Origin: Martinezella multihospitum
GTDB taxonomy: Bacteria; Pseudomonadota; Alphaproteobacteria; Rhizobiales; Rhizobiaceae
Direction: 5' to 3'
Length of the DNA stretch: 64,000 bases
NCBI RefSeq assembly: GCF_900094585.1
Contig: NZ_FMAG01000009.1
Location: forward strand, 186,001-250,000
In this document: positions 52,670-61,287 of the stretch, in pieces
How positions within the stretch are numbered: position 1 is the stretch's first letter
How the letters are laid out: every line of letters begins with the position of its first letter
Position numbers and translations under genes: made by a program
The notes under the pieces: model-generated
Database searches by the model: none
Seen by the model: the letters and a program-made list of their open reading frames with translations, nothing else
Told to the model about the DNA's origin: nothing

Positions 52670-53941
52670 TTACCCTTCGAGCCAGGCCGGGATGGAATCC
52701 AGGCCGATCAGATCCTCGTAGGTCGCGCGCGGGCGGATGACGTGGAATTCTTTACCCTTGACCAGCACTTCGGGAACCAGAAGCCGGCTGTTGTAGGTGC
52801 CGGCCTGCACGGCGCCATAGGCGCCAGCCGAACCGACGGCCAGGAGATCGCCGGGCTTCGGCAGTGCCATCTCGCGGTCGAGTGCCAGATAATCGCCCGT
52901 CTCGCAGACCGGGCCGACCACATCGGCCTTGATGCGCTTGACATCGGCAGCACTCGTCACAACCGGGCGGATCTCGTGATAGGCTTCATAGAGCGTCGGC
53001 CGTATGAGATCGTTCATGGCGCCATCGACGATGACGAAGCTCTTGTCGCCGCCATCCTTCACATAGATGACCTCGGTCACGAGAATGCCGGCATTGCCGA
53101 CGATCAGGCGGCCGGGTTCGGTGACGATCTGGCAATTGAGGCCGCGCAGCTGGTTCTTGACGATCTCGGCATAGGCATCCGGCAGTGGCGGCGGATTGTT
53201 GTCGTCGTGATAGGGAATGCCGAGGCCGCCGCCGATATCGACGTGATGGATGTCGTGGCCGTCTGTGCGCAAAGTTTCCACGAGGTCGCGCAGCAGCTTG
53301 AAGGCGTCGTCGAACGGCTGCAGCTCTGTGATCTGGCTGCCGATATGCATGTCGATGCCGGTGACCTTGATCCCAGGCAGGCTAGCGGCGCGGTCATAGA
53401 CGGCGCGGGCGCGTTGCCAGGAGATGCCGAACTTGTTTTCCTTCTTGCCGGTCGAAATCTTCGCATGGGTGCGGGCATCGACATCGGGATTGATGCGGAA
53501 GGAGACCGGGGCGACCTTGCCGGCGCGGACGGCGCGCTGGTTCAGCACCTCCAGCTCCGGCTCGGATTCGACGTTGAAGCAGTAGATGCCGGCTTCCAAC
53601 GCCACGTCCATTTCCTGCGCCGTCTTGCCGACGCCGGAAAACATGATGCGGCTTGCCGGAATGCCTGCGGCCAGTGCGCGGCGCAGTTCGCCGACGGAGA
53701 CGACGTCGACACCGGCGCCGAGGCGGCCGAGCGTCTTCAGCACCGCCTGATTGGAATTGGCCTTCATGGCGTAGCAGACCATGGCGTCGACATCGCCGAA
53801 GGCTTTCGCGAAGACGCGGTAGTGGCGTTCGAGCGTTGCCGTCGAATAGACGTAGAAGGGTGTGCCGACCGCCTTGGCGATCTCGGGAACAGGGACATCC
53901 TCGGCGTAGAGGATGCCGTCACGATACTGAAAATGGTTCAC
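52670..53941 (-). CDS. lysA: Diaminopimelate decarboxylase
   Basis: 423 residues. Alanine racemase-like TIM barrel with PLP lysine in VCYAMKANSNQAVL, GVGKTAQEM, IDMHIGSQI, the PLP-binding GGGLGIPY, and the C-terminal CETGDYLA and GAYGAVQ blocks. It decarboxylates meso-diaminopimelate to lysine and CO2. The lptM-like gene is 13 bases upstream, argH further on, so lysA is the last gene of an argH-lptM-lysA run. Confidence 0.96.
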   Translation of the reverse strand: MNHFQYRDGILYAEDVPVPEIAKAVGTPFYVYSTATLERHYRVFAKAFGDVDAMVCYAMKANSNQAVLKTLGRLGAGVDVVSVGELRRALAAGIPASRIMFSGVGKTAQEMDVALEAGIYCFNVESEPELEVLNQRAVRAGKVAPVSFRINPDVDARTHAKISTGKKENKFGISWQRARAVYDRAASLPGIKVTGIDMHIGSQITELQPFDDAFKLLRDLVETLRTDGHDIHHVDIGGGLGIPYHDDNNPPPLPDAYAEIVKNQLRGLNCQIVTEPGRLIVGNAGILVTEVIYVKDGGDKSFVIVDGAMNDLIRPTLYEAYHEIRPVVTSAADVKRIKADVVGPVCETGDYLALDREMALPKPGDLLAVGSAGAYGAVQAGTYNSRLLVPEVLVKGKEFHVIRPRATYEDLIGLDSIPAWLEG

Positions 53942-53954
53942 GGCCGATGCCTAA

Positions 53955-54146
53955 TCAGAGAAGCGGATCGAGGAAGAACTTCTTGTCCGGAGAGGGCTCT
54001 TTGGTCGGCTTGGAAACGTCGCCACCCTTGGTCGCATGAGCACTCGGCGGATCGAGAGGGCCTTTGCGGCCACATCCGACGACGGCAAGGCCGACGACCG
54101 AAAGCACGACGGTCAGGCGGATGATGTGCGGCATGTTGATCTGCAT
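53955..54146 (-). CDS. lptM: Small lipoprotein LptM (YifL-like)
   Basis: 63 residues. Lipoprotein signal (MPHIIRLTVVLSVVGLAVVGC) with lipobox VVGC and lipid-bearing Cys25, followed by the signature GRKGPLDPP just after the Cys. In Enterobacteria LptM helps oxidation and assembly of the LPS transporter LptD; it lies upstream of lysA-like genes as here. Start at MQINMPHII, with AAGAGGA upstream; a second ATG at 54134 is possible. Too short for many gene callers. Confidence 0.85.
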   Translation of the reverse strand: MQINMPHIIRLTVVLSVVGLAVVGCGRKGPLDPPSAHATKGGDVSKPTKEPSPDKKFFLDPLL

Positions 54147-54246
54147 CGAAATCCTCTTGGGCGACAAAACGCGAAAGCCACTCTTATTAGCGAAGTTTCC
54201 GTGTCTTGTGCACCCTGATTGTTGAAGTGCGTTTTCGTCAGTCTTT

Positions 54247-55647
54247 TCAGTTGCGAGCGCGCCAGAAGGCGATCTGCTTGCGCACTTCCGAGGGCGCCGT
54301 GCCGCCGAAGCTCTTGCGGCTGGCAACGGAGGCTTCGACTGTCAGCACATCGAAAATCTTGTCGGTGATATCGGGATGGATTGCCTGCAGGTCTGCAAGC
54401 GAGAGCTCCGCCAGCTCGCAGGACTTGCTTTCGGCAAGCGCCACGGCGCGTCCGGTTACGTGATGGGCGTCACGGAACGGCAGGCCTGCCTCGCGCACAA
54501 GCCAGTCGGCGAGATCGGTGGCGGTCGAATAGCCTGAGCCGGCGGCAGCCTTCATGCGGGCGGTGTTGATCGTCATGTCGCGCATCATGCCGGTCATGGC
54601 GGCAATCGCCAGTTCCAGGCTCTCGGCGGCGTCGAAGACCTGTTCCTTGTCTTCCTGCATGTCCTTGGAATAGGCGAGCGGCAGACCCTTCATGATAGTC
54701 AGCAGCGCCACCAGCGAGCCGTTGATGCGGCCGGTCTTGGCGCGCACAAGTTCGGCCGCATCCGGGTTCTTCTTCTGCGGCATGATCGAGGAGCCGGTAG
54801 AGAAGGCGTCGGAGAGGCGCACGAAACCGAACTGCGGCGTCGACCAGATGACGATCTCTTCGGCAAGCCGCGACAGGTGCACGCCGGCGATGGCAGCGAT
54901 CGACAGGAATTCGAGGGCAAAATCGCGGTCGGAGACGGTATCGATCGAATTGCGGGTCGGCTCGCGGAAGCCGAGGGCCTTGGCCGTCATGTGGCGATCG
55001 ATCGGGAAGCCGGTGCCGGCAAGGGCCGCGGCGCCGATCGGCGATTCGTCCATGTGCTCGATAGCGTGGCGGACGCGCGAGCGGTCGCGGCCGAACATCT
55101 CGACATAGGCCATGCAATGATGGCCGAAGGTGACGGGCTGCGCGGTCTGCAGATGGGTGAAGCCGGGCATGACGGTTTCGGCATGTTCCTCGGCGCGGTC
55201 GAGGAAGGCTGCGATCAGCTCGGTCAGCGCCTGCTCGCACTTCTGCAGCTCTTCCTTGACCCACAGGCGGAAATCGAGCGCCACCTGGTCGTTGCGCGAG
55301 CGGGCGGTGTGCAGGCGGCCGGCGGCCGGGCCGATCAAGGTCGCAAGCCGCGCCTCGATGTTCATGTGGATGTCTTCCAGGCGGCGCGAAAACTCGAAAT
55401 TGCCGCTCTCGATCTCTGACAGGATCGTGTTCAACCCGTGAACGATCTTGTCTTTATCCTCGGTTGAAATGATGCCTTGATTGGCGAGCATGCTCGCATG
55501 CGCGATTGAGCCGCGGATATCCTGGGCAAACAGCTTCTTGTCGAAATCGATCGAGGCATTTATCTCCTCCATGATCGCCGCGGGGCCGGAAGCAAAACGC
55601 CCGCCCCACATCTGGTTGGAGGATTTGGTGTCCGTGCCGTCAGTCAT
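54247..55647 (-). CDS. argH: Argininosuccinate lyase
   Basis: 466 residues. Fumarase/aspartase superfamily: MWGGRFASGPA at the start, the SRNDQVALDFRL block with catalytic His neighbourhood (HTARSRNDQ), HLQTAQPVTFGHH, GAAALAGTGFPIDR, and the signature loop GSSIMPQKKNPD that carries the catalytic Ser. It splits argininosuccinate to arginine and fumarate. The frame extends to 55680 but MTDGTDTKSSN is the likely start; only 23 bases lie between it and the divergent thioredoxin gene. Confidence 0.96.
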   Translation of the reverse strand: MTDGTDTKSSNQMWGGRFASGPAAIMEEINASIDFDKKLFAQDIRGSIAHASMLANQGIISTEDKDKIVHGLNTILSEIESGNFEFSRRLEDIHMNIEARLATLIGPAAGRLHTARSRNDQVALDFRLWVKEELQKCEQALTELIAAFLDRAEEHAETVMPGFTHLQTAQPVTFGHHCMAYVEMFGRDRSRVRHAIEHMDESPIGAAALAGTGFPIDRHMTAKALGFREPTRNSIDTVSDRDFALEFLSIAAIAGVHLSRLAEEIVIWSTPQFGFVRLSDAFSTGSSIMPQKKNPDAAELVRAKTGRINGSLVALLTIMKGLPLAYSKDMQEDKEQVFDAAESLELAIAAMTGMMRDMTINTARMKAAAGSGYSTATDLADWLVREAGLPFRDAHHVTGRAVALAESKSCELAELSLADLQAIHPDITDKIFDVLTVEASVASRKSFGGTAPSEVRKQIAFWRARN

Positions 55648-55670
55648 GAGATGCCCACCTGGAGAATGAA

Positions 55671-56336
55671 ATGACAGCAAAGAAGCCGTTCGGTCTGCCG
55701 TCCATGAAACTCGTTATGCTTGCTGCCGTCGCCGGGGTTATTGCCGGTGCGGCAGCGGTATACGTGAAGGAGGCAGGGTATGGCAATGGCATTGGTGAAA
55801 CGGCCTCGGCCGATCAGTGCGGGACCGCCAGAGATCGCGCGGCTGCGCTGACGCCCTTTACCAAGGGCCAAGTGGCCGCCATGAGCGTGCCGCCGGCGCC
55901 GATCTCGCTTCAGGGCGTTTCCTTCAAGGGAGCTGACGGGCAGCCGCTGTCGATCAGCAGTTTCGCCGGCAAGACTGTGCTCCTGAATGTCTGGGCGACA
56001 TGGTGCGTACCGTGCCGCGAAGAAATGCCGGCGCTGAATGCGCTTGAGAAGAGCGTCGGCAGCGACAAGTTCGAGGTGGTTGCCGTCAATATCGATACCG
56101 GCGACGACGAAAAGACCAAGGCCTTTCGTGCGGAATATGCGATCGACAAGCTTGGCTACTATCGCGACAATACGATGGGCGTGTTCAACGTACTGAAGAA
56201 GCAGGGGCTGGCCTTCGGTTTGCCGGTGACGCTGCTCATCGACAACAAGGGCTGCCTGCTATCGGCCATGAATGGGCCGGCCGTCTGGGACAGCGAGGAT
56301 GCCAAGAACCTGGTGAAGGCCGCAACGGCGCTGTAA
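55671..56336 (+). CDS. tlpA: TlpA-family thiol:disulfide oxidoreductase, membrane-anchored
   Basis: 221 residues. One N-terminal anchor (about residues 13-32, LVMLAAVAGVIAGAAAVYV) and a periplasmic thioredoxin domain with the WCVPC active site (Cys112 and Cys115). In Bradyrhizobium TlpA reduces Cys of the copper chaperone ScoI and CoxB during cytochrome aa3 assembly. GGAG lies eight bases before the ATG. Beyond the core, the loop ends with KGCLLSAMNGPAVWDS as in TlpA. The gene is divergent from argH with a 23-base gap. Confidence 0.9.
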   Translation: MTAKKPFGLPSMKLVMLAAVAGVIAGAAAVYVKEAGYGNGIGETASADQCGTARDRAAALTPFTKGQVAAMSVPPAPISLQGVSFKGADGQPLSISSFAGKTVLLNVWATWCVPCREEMPALNALEKSVGSDKFEVVAVNIDTGDDEKTKAFRAEYAIDKLGYYRDNTMGVFNVLKKQGLAFGLPVTLLIDNKGCLLSAMNGPAVWDSEDAKNLVKAATAL

Positions 56337-56459
56337 CGCGTTCGTTCGTCCCGGCCGTCAGGCGTCAAGATCTGGCATGGATCGAAGCAAGGTCATCCTC
56401 GGGTAAGCCCCAGTTGAGAGGCTGGAATCACCCCAGGCACTTTTTGAAAATCGATCCAG

Positions 56460-58316
56460 ATGAACCAGTCTCCTGCGCATGCTTCAGCCGATGCATCAGC
56501 GGCTCCCCATGTCTTGGCTCAGGCCGAGGCCCTGGCGGGTGCCGGTCGTTATGAGGACGCCATCCAGCTATTGCTATCGGCCCGCGAGCTTGTCAGCCGC
56601 GAACCGGTCATGTGCAATATGCTGGGATTTCTGCTGCTGCAGGTCGGCAGGCCGCAGGACGCGGCCCTGTGGTTCGAGGCGGCGCTTGGTCTCAAGCCCG
56701 ATTATATTCAAGCGATATCCGGTCTCGGCACGGCATATCAAAGCAGTGGCGACCTTATCCGGGCGCTGCGGTGTTACGACAAAGTGGTTGCCGCGCAGCC
56801 GGACGACGCGGCATCCTGGTACCATCAAGGGTTCGTGCTTCAACAGCTGGGGCGGTCGGTCGAGGCGCTTTCGAGCCTTGATAAGGCGATCTCTCTCAAA
56901 AGCGACTTTAGTCCGGCCATTGCCAAGCGCCTGGAGGTCATCGAGTCGCTGAGCAATATGCCGGAGGCTATGCAGGCAGCCTTGCGCAGCTGCCATCAGT
57001 CGCCCGACGATGTGAGATCGTGGTCGCAACTTGGCGATCTTCTCCAGAAATACCGCGATTTCGACAAGGCGATCGCAGCCTATGACAAGGGATTGTCGCG
57101 CTTTCCCAATGATTTCCGCTGCCTCTGCAACAAGGCGCAGGCGCTGGAGGCGATGGGGCGCTACCGCGAAGCCCTGATGACGGCCCAACAGGCGCTGCGC
57201 GTCGAACCGAGCGACCGCGATGCGCTGGTGCTTTGCGGCAAGCTCGAACTCAGGTTCGGAAATCCGGCGGCCGCGCATGTTTGTTTTCAAATCGTTGCCG
57301 AGATGGGTGTGGTTCGCAATTACCCGGCGGCGAAGAAGCCTGCCAAGTTTCGAACGCTCCTGCTCTTCTCGCCCGAGGCCGGCAACACACCCTACGAGGA
57401 TCTGATCAGAGATAGCTGCTTCGATACCGAAGTGCTCTTTGTCCTGCGCAATTATCGCAACGATCCGCAGGACTGCAGCGATCGGGTCGATGTCGTCGTC
57501 AATCTCGTCTCGGAAACCGATTTCGGGCTTGATGTCATGGCGTCCGCCATCGATGTCGCCGATTCCCTGCACAGGCCCGTCGTCAATCATCCGCGGCTGA
57601 TGCTGGCGACGGATCGCGAATCCATCTCGCGGCGTCTGGCCGGCGTTGCGGACGCAGTCATGCCGACGACCGTTCGGATCGAGGCCAAGGATTTGCGGCG
57701 GCGCGTGCGTGATGGCGATACCAGTGCCTTTCCATTGATCGTGCGTCATGCGGGCAAGCATGGCGGCGATATGATGGAACTGGCCAGGGATGCCGACGCA
57801 TTGCTGCGCTTTGCCGAGGAGGCTGGAGAGCAGACCCTCTATCTGACGGATTTCGTCAACTACAGCTCACCCGATGAGCTGTTTCGCAAATATCGCTTCA
57901 TCTTCGTCGGAGACCAGATCCTCCCCTATCATCTCGCCATCGGCGATGGCTGGAAGGTGCATCATGCCTCGACGCGCATGGCCAGTGTCGAATGGATGCG
58001 CAGGGAGGAGGAGGGGTTTCTCAATGAGCCCGAATGCGTCTTCGGAGCGAAAGGCATGGCTGCCCTTGATGCCATCCGCCGCCAGATCGGGCTCGATTAT
58101 TTCGGTATAGACTGCTCGCTCGATTCCGAGGGCAAGGTGGTGATCTTCGAGGTCAACGCGTCGATGCTGATCCACCTTCACAATGCGGGCTTCGAATACA
58201 AGACGCCGCATGTACACAGGATCAAACAGGCGTTCGAGCTGCTTCTGGAGCGGCGGGCGAACGAATACCGTTCCCGGATTTCGGCGGCTGGCGCACCTTG
58301 GACGCGGAGCGCATAG
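56460..58316 (+). CDS. TPR protein with ATP-grasp-like C-terminal domain
   Basis: 618 residues. About residues 15-275 hold tetratricopeptide repeats (AEALAGAGRYEDAIQLLLSA, AALWFEAALGLKPDYIQAI, ALRCYDKVVAAQPDDAASWYHQG and similar). After a link, residues 300-600 look like an ATP-grasp domain: PLIVRHAGKHGGDMM, KYRFIFVGDQILPYHLAIGDGW, and IDCSLDSEGKVVIFEVNAS with the Mg-binding Glu/Asn. ATP-grasp enzymes join acids to amines or thiols using ATP, so a ligase is possible. No signal peptide. It stands alone; no carrier peptide or tailoring gene is next to it. Substrate unknown. Confidence 0.8.
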   Translation: MNQSPAHASADASAAPHVLAQAEALAGAGRYEDAIQLLLSARELVSREPVMCNMLGFLLLQVGRPQDAALWFEAALGLKPDYIQAISGLGTAYQSSGDLIRALRCYDKVVAAQPDDAASWYHQGFVLQQLGRSVEALSSLDKAISLKSDFSPAIAKRLEVIESLSNMPEAMQAALRSCHQSPDDVRSWSQLGDLLQKYRDFDKAIAAYDKGLSRFPNDFRCLCNKAQALEAMGRYREALMTAQQALRVEPSDRDALVLCGKLELRFGNPAAAHVCFQIVAEMGVVRNYPAAKKPAKFRTLLLFSPEAGNTPYEDLIRDSCFDTEVLFVLRNYRNDPQDCSDRVDVVVNLVSETDFGLDVMASAIDVADSLHRPVVNHPRLMLATDRESISRRLAGVADAVMPTTVRIEAKDLRRRVRDGDTSAFPLIVRHAGKHGGDMMELARDADALLRFAEEAGEQTLYLTDFVNYSSPDELFRKYRFIFVGDQILPYHLAIGDGWKVHHASTRMASVEWMRREEEGFLNEPECVFGAKGMAALDAIRRQIGLDYFGIDCSLDSEGKVVIFEVNASMLIHLHNAGFEYKTPHVHRIKQAFELLLERRANEYRSRISAAGAPWTRSA

Positions 58317-58360
58317 GCCCGCTGACCGATTTTAATTTCTGATGACGTGATGCTTGACGA

Positions 58361-59239
58361 TTACCGCGTCGGGACGGGCACTTCGCCGCGGTAGTCGTAG
58401 AAGCCGCGGCCGGACTTGCGGCCGAGCCACCCGGCTTCGACATATTTCACCAGCAGCGGGCAGGGGCGATACTTGGAATCGGCGAGCCCGTCATGCAGCA
58501 CCTGCATGATCGAGAGGCAGGTATCGAGGCCGATGAAGTCGGCGAGCTGCAAAGGGCCCATCGGATGGTTGGCGCCAAGCCGCATGGCAGTGTCGATGGC
58601 GTCGACGGTGCCGACGCCTTCATAGAGCGTGTAGATCGCCTCGTTGATCATCGGCAGCAGGATGCGGTTGACGATAAAGGCAGGGAAATCTTCGGCGACG
58701 GTAATCGTCTTTTCCAGCGAGGAGACGTAGTCCTTGGCTGCGGAGAAAGTCGATTCGTCGGTGGCGATACCGCGCACCAGCTCCACGAGCTTCATGACCG
58801 GAACCGGATTCATGAAGTGGATGCCCATGAAACGTTCCGGGCGGTCGGTGGCGGAGGCAAGACGGGTGATCGACAGCGACGAGGTATTGGTAGCAAGCAG
58901 CGCTTCGGGCTTCAGCACCGGGCATACCTGCGCATAGATCTTGCGCTTGACGCTTTCATCTTCCGTCGCGGCCTCGATGGCGAGGTCGACCTGGGCGAGA
59001 TCGTTGAGGTCGGCAGAGCCGGTGATGCGGGAGAGCGCTGCCTTGCGTTCCTCGTCCGTCATCTTGCCGGAAGCGACGTGACGGGCAAGATTGCCGTTGA
59101 TGGTGGCAAGTCCGCTTTCGATGCGATCCTGCGAGAGATCGTAGATATGGACCTTGTAGCCGGCCATGGCGGATACATGGGCAATGCCGCAGCCCATCTG
59201 GCCCGCGCCGATAATCCCGATCGTCTTCAGCGAACTCAT
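58361..59239 (-). CDS. hbd: 3-hydroxybutyryl-CoA dehydrogenase
   Basis: 292 residues. NAD-binding IGIIGAGQMGCGIAHVSAMAGY at the N-terminus, the ATNTSSLSITRL loop, and the catalytic HFMNPVPVMKLVELV (His) plus PAFIVNRILLPMINEA. C-terminal helical domain with NHPMGPLQLADFIGLD. It oxidises (S)-3-hydroxybutyryl-CoA to acetoacetyl-CoA. The start MSSLKT fits GGGGAG six bases upstream better than the ATG at 59245. The etfBA genes lie upstream on the same strand. Confidence 0.93.
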   Translation of the reverse strand: MSSLKTIGIIGAGQMGCGIAHVSAMAGYKVHIYDLSQDRIESGLATINGNLARHVASGKMTDEERKAALSRITGSADLNDLAQVDLAIEAATEDESVKRKIYAQVCPVLKPEALLATNTSSLSITRLASATDRPERFMGIHFMNPVPVMKLVELVRGIATDESTFSAAKDYVSSLEKTITVAEDFPAFIVNRILLPMINEAIYTLYEGVGTVDAIDTAMRLGANHPMGPLQLADFIGLDTCLSIMQVLHDGLADSKYRPCPLLVKYVEAGWLGRKSGRGFYDYRGEVPVPTR

Positions 59240-59289
59240 TGCCAACTCCCCGGCGCGCTCCTGGCGATGCGCTATGCTCTTAATTCAAA

Positions 59290-59317
59290 TTTGCCGGGCC
59301 ATTTCTAGCCCGGCAAA
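59290..59317 (-). terminator. Terminator of etfBA
   Basis: Perfect 10-bp stem: TTTGCCGGGC (59290-59299) with GCCCGGCAAA (59308-59317), loop of 8, followed on the minus strand by TTT. It lies 67 bases after the etfA stop; a smaller TCTCGCA/TGCGAGA hairpin comes before it (about 59353-59368). Confidence 0.7.
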
Positions 59318-59383
59318 GATTGATAGACCTATAAAAGACGATTTTCCAGTCTCTCGCAACTGCGAGAAACCTAATCGGCGCGA

Positions 59384-60313
59384 TCAGAGCGCCTTTTGCA
59401 ATTCCGGCAGGGCTTCGAAGAGGTCTGCGACGAGGCCGTAGTCGGCGATCTGGAAGATCGGGGCTTCCTCGTCCTTGTTGATGGCGACGATGACCTTACT
59501 GTCCTTCATGCCGGCCAGATGCTGGATGGCGCCGGAGATGCCGCAGGCGATATAGAGCTGCGGGGCGACCACCTTGCCGGTCTGGCCCACCTGCCAGTCG
59601 TTCGGCGCATAGCCGGCATCGACGGCAGCGCGCGATGCGCCGACGGCAGCACCGAGCTTGTCGGCAACCGGAAGGATGACTTCCTTGAATTTTTCCGCCG
59701 AGCCGAGCGCACGGCCGCCCGAGATGATGATCTTGGCAGAGGTCAGCTCCGGACGATCCGAAGACGACAGCGCATCGCCGACGAAGGTGGAAAGACCAGG
59801 ATTGGCGGCCGCAGACACCGTCTCGACCGAAGCCGAACCGCCTTCGCCAGCCGAGGCGAAGGAGGCGGTGCGCACAGTGATCACCTTCTTGGCATCGGTC
59901 GACTGCACCGTCTGGATGGCATTGCCGGCATAGATCGGCCGCTTGAAGGTGTCGGCGGACACCACTTCGATGATCTCAGAGACTTGGGCGACGTCGAGCA
60001 GGGCGGCGACGCGCGGCAGCACGTTCTTGCCGACCGAGGTCGCAGCGCCGATGATGGTGTCGTAGGAGCCGGCGAGCGATACGATGAGGGCTGCCAGCGG
60101 CTCGGCCAGATTGTTGGCAAGGCTAGCGTCCTCGGCAACCAGCACCTTGGAGGCACCGGACAGTTTTGCCGCCTGCTCGGCTGCAGCCTTGGCGCCCGCG
60201 CCGGCAACGAGAACGTGAACGTCGCCGCCGATTTTTACGGCCGCCGTCAGCGCCTTGGCGGTCTGGTCGGAGAGATGGGCATTGTCGTGATCAGCCAGAA
60301 GAAGAATGGCCAT
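59384..60313 (-). CDS. etfA: Electron transfer flavoprotein subunit alpha
   Basis: 309 residues. C-terminal FAD-binding domain with GGRALGSAEKF, GASRAAVDAGYAPNDWQVGQTGKVVAPQLYIACGISGAIQHLAGMKDS and NKDEEAPIFQIADYGLV, which form the ETF-alpha signature. It carries electrons from acyl-CoA dehydrogenases to ETF-quinone oxidoreductase. Separated from etfB by 27 bases. Confidence 0.97.
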   Translation of the reverse strand: MAILLLADHDNAHLSDQTAKALTAAVKIGGDVHVLVAGAGAKAAAEQAAKLSGASKVLVAEDASLANNLAEPLAALIVSLAGSYDTIIGAATSVGKNVLPRVAALLDVAQVSEIIEVVSADTFKRPIYAGNAIQTVQSTDAKKVITVRTASFASAGEGGSASVETVSAAANPGLSTFVGDALSSSDRPELTSAKIIISGGRALGSAEKFKEVILPVADKLGAAVGASRAAVDAGYAPNDWQVGQTGKVVAPQLYIACGISGAIQHLAGMKDSKVIVAINKDEEAPIFQIADYGLVADLFEALPELQKAL

Positions 60314-60340
60314 GATGTCTAACTCCTCGTTCGGACTGGT

Positions 60341-61090
60341 TTAAAGCACGCCGGCTTCGGTCTTGAGCTTTTCGACCAGCTCGGCAACCGACTTGACCTT
60401 GACGCCCGCCTTGCGGCCACCCGGCTCTTCCGTCTTCAAGACCTTCAGGCGCGGCTCGGTCGACACGCCGAAATCGGCCGGCGACTTCTTGTCGAGCGGC
60501 TTCTTCTTGGCCTTCATGATGTTCGGCAGCGAAGCGTAACGCGGTTCGTTGAGGCGCAGGTCCGACGTAACGACGGCCGGAAGCTTGACCTCGATCGTCT
60601 GCAGGCCGCCATCGACTTCGCGCGTCACCTTGGCGCTACCATCACCGATCTCGATCTTCGAGGCGAAAGTTGCCTGGGCGGAGCCGAGCAGGGCTGCCAG
60701 CATCTGGCCGGTCTGGTTACTGTCGTCATCGATCGCCTGCTTGCCGACGATGATGAGGCCCGGCTGTTCGGCGTCTGCAACACCCTTCAGGATCTTGGCA
60801 ACGGCGAGCGGCTCGACTTGATCGTCGGTCTCGACCAGGATGGCGCGATCCGCACCCATGGCGAGCGCCGTGCGCAGCGTTTCCTCGGCCTTGGCCGGCC
60901 CGATCGATACGACCACGACTTCCTCGGCCTTGCCGGCTTCCTTCAGACGCAGCGCCTCTTCAACCGAGATCTCGTCGAACGGGTTCATCGACATCTTCAC
61001 GTTCGACAGCTCAACGCCAGAACCATCCGGCTTCACGCGAATCTTGACGTTGTAGTCAACTACCCGCTTAACGGGGACGAGAATCTTCAT
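60341..61090 (-). CDS. etfB: Electron transfer flavoprotein subunit beta
   Basis: 249 residues. MKILVPVKRVVDYNVKIRVKPDGSGVELSNVKMSMNPFDEI is the family start; VETDDQVEPLAVAKIL and LIIVGKQAIDDDSNQTGQMLAALL form the AMP-binding region. Pairs with EtfA. It is first in the etfB-etfA unit, with a palindromic site overlapping a promoter-like -35 in the leader. Confidence 0.97.
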   Translation of the reverse strand: MKILVPVKRVVDYNVKIRVKPDGSGVELSNVKMSMNPFDEISVEEALRLKEAGKAEEVVVVSIGPAKAEETLRTALAMGADRAILVETDDQVEPLAVAKILKGVADAEQPGLIIVGKQAIDDDSNQTGQMLAALLGSAQATFASKIEIGDGSAKVTREVDGGLQTIEVKLPAVVTSDLRLNEPRYASLPNIMKAKKKPLDKKSPADFGVSTEPRLKVLKTEEPGGRKAGVKVKSVAELVEKLKTEAGVL

Positions 61091-61235
61091 GGAATCCTTC
61101 CTTCAACATGACCGCCCGAGAACATGCGCTGTTTAGCGCCATTCCATTTGTCGAATGGCGACATGGATACGCGTTTTTTTCCCAATTACAACGCTTCCAG
61201 GCCGCCGAGAGACGAATTGCTTAAAAGGCATAAAT

Positions 61236-61255
61236 AACGTTTACGTCAACGTCAA
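61236..61255 (-). promoter_or_regulatory. Putative operator/promoter upstream of etfBA
   Basis: Plus-strand AACGTTTACGTCAACGTCAA; on the minus strand TTGACGTTGACGTAAACGTT. It holds interleaved ACGT units and resembles the ACGTTTACGT-type sites of MerR-family regulators (LiuR-like) of branched-chain and fatty-acid oxidation genes. The minus strand also offers TTGACG, 17 bases, TATGCC as a promoter. About 145 bases before the etfB start. Confidence 0.5.
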
Positions 61256-61287
61256 TATGTATGCCTTCGGTGATCGAATTCGCGCTG

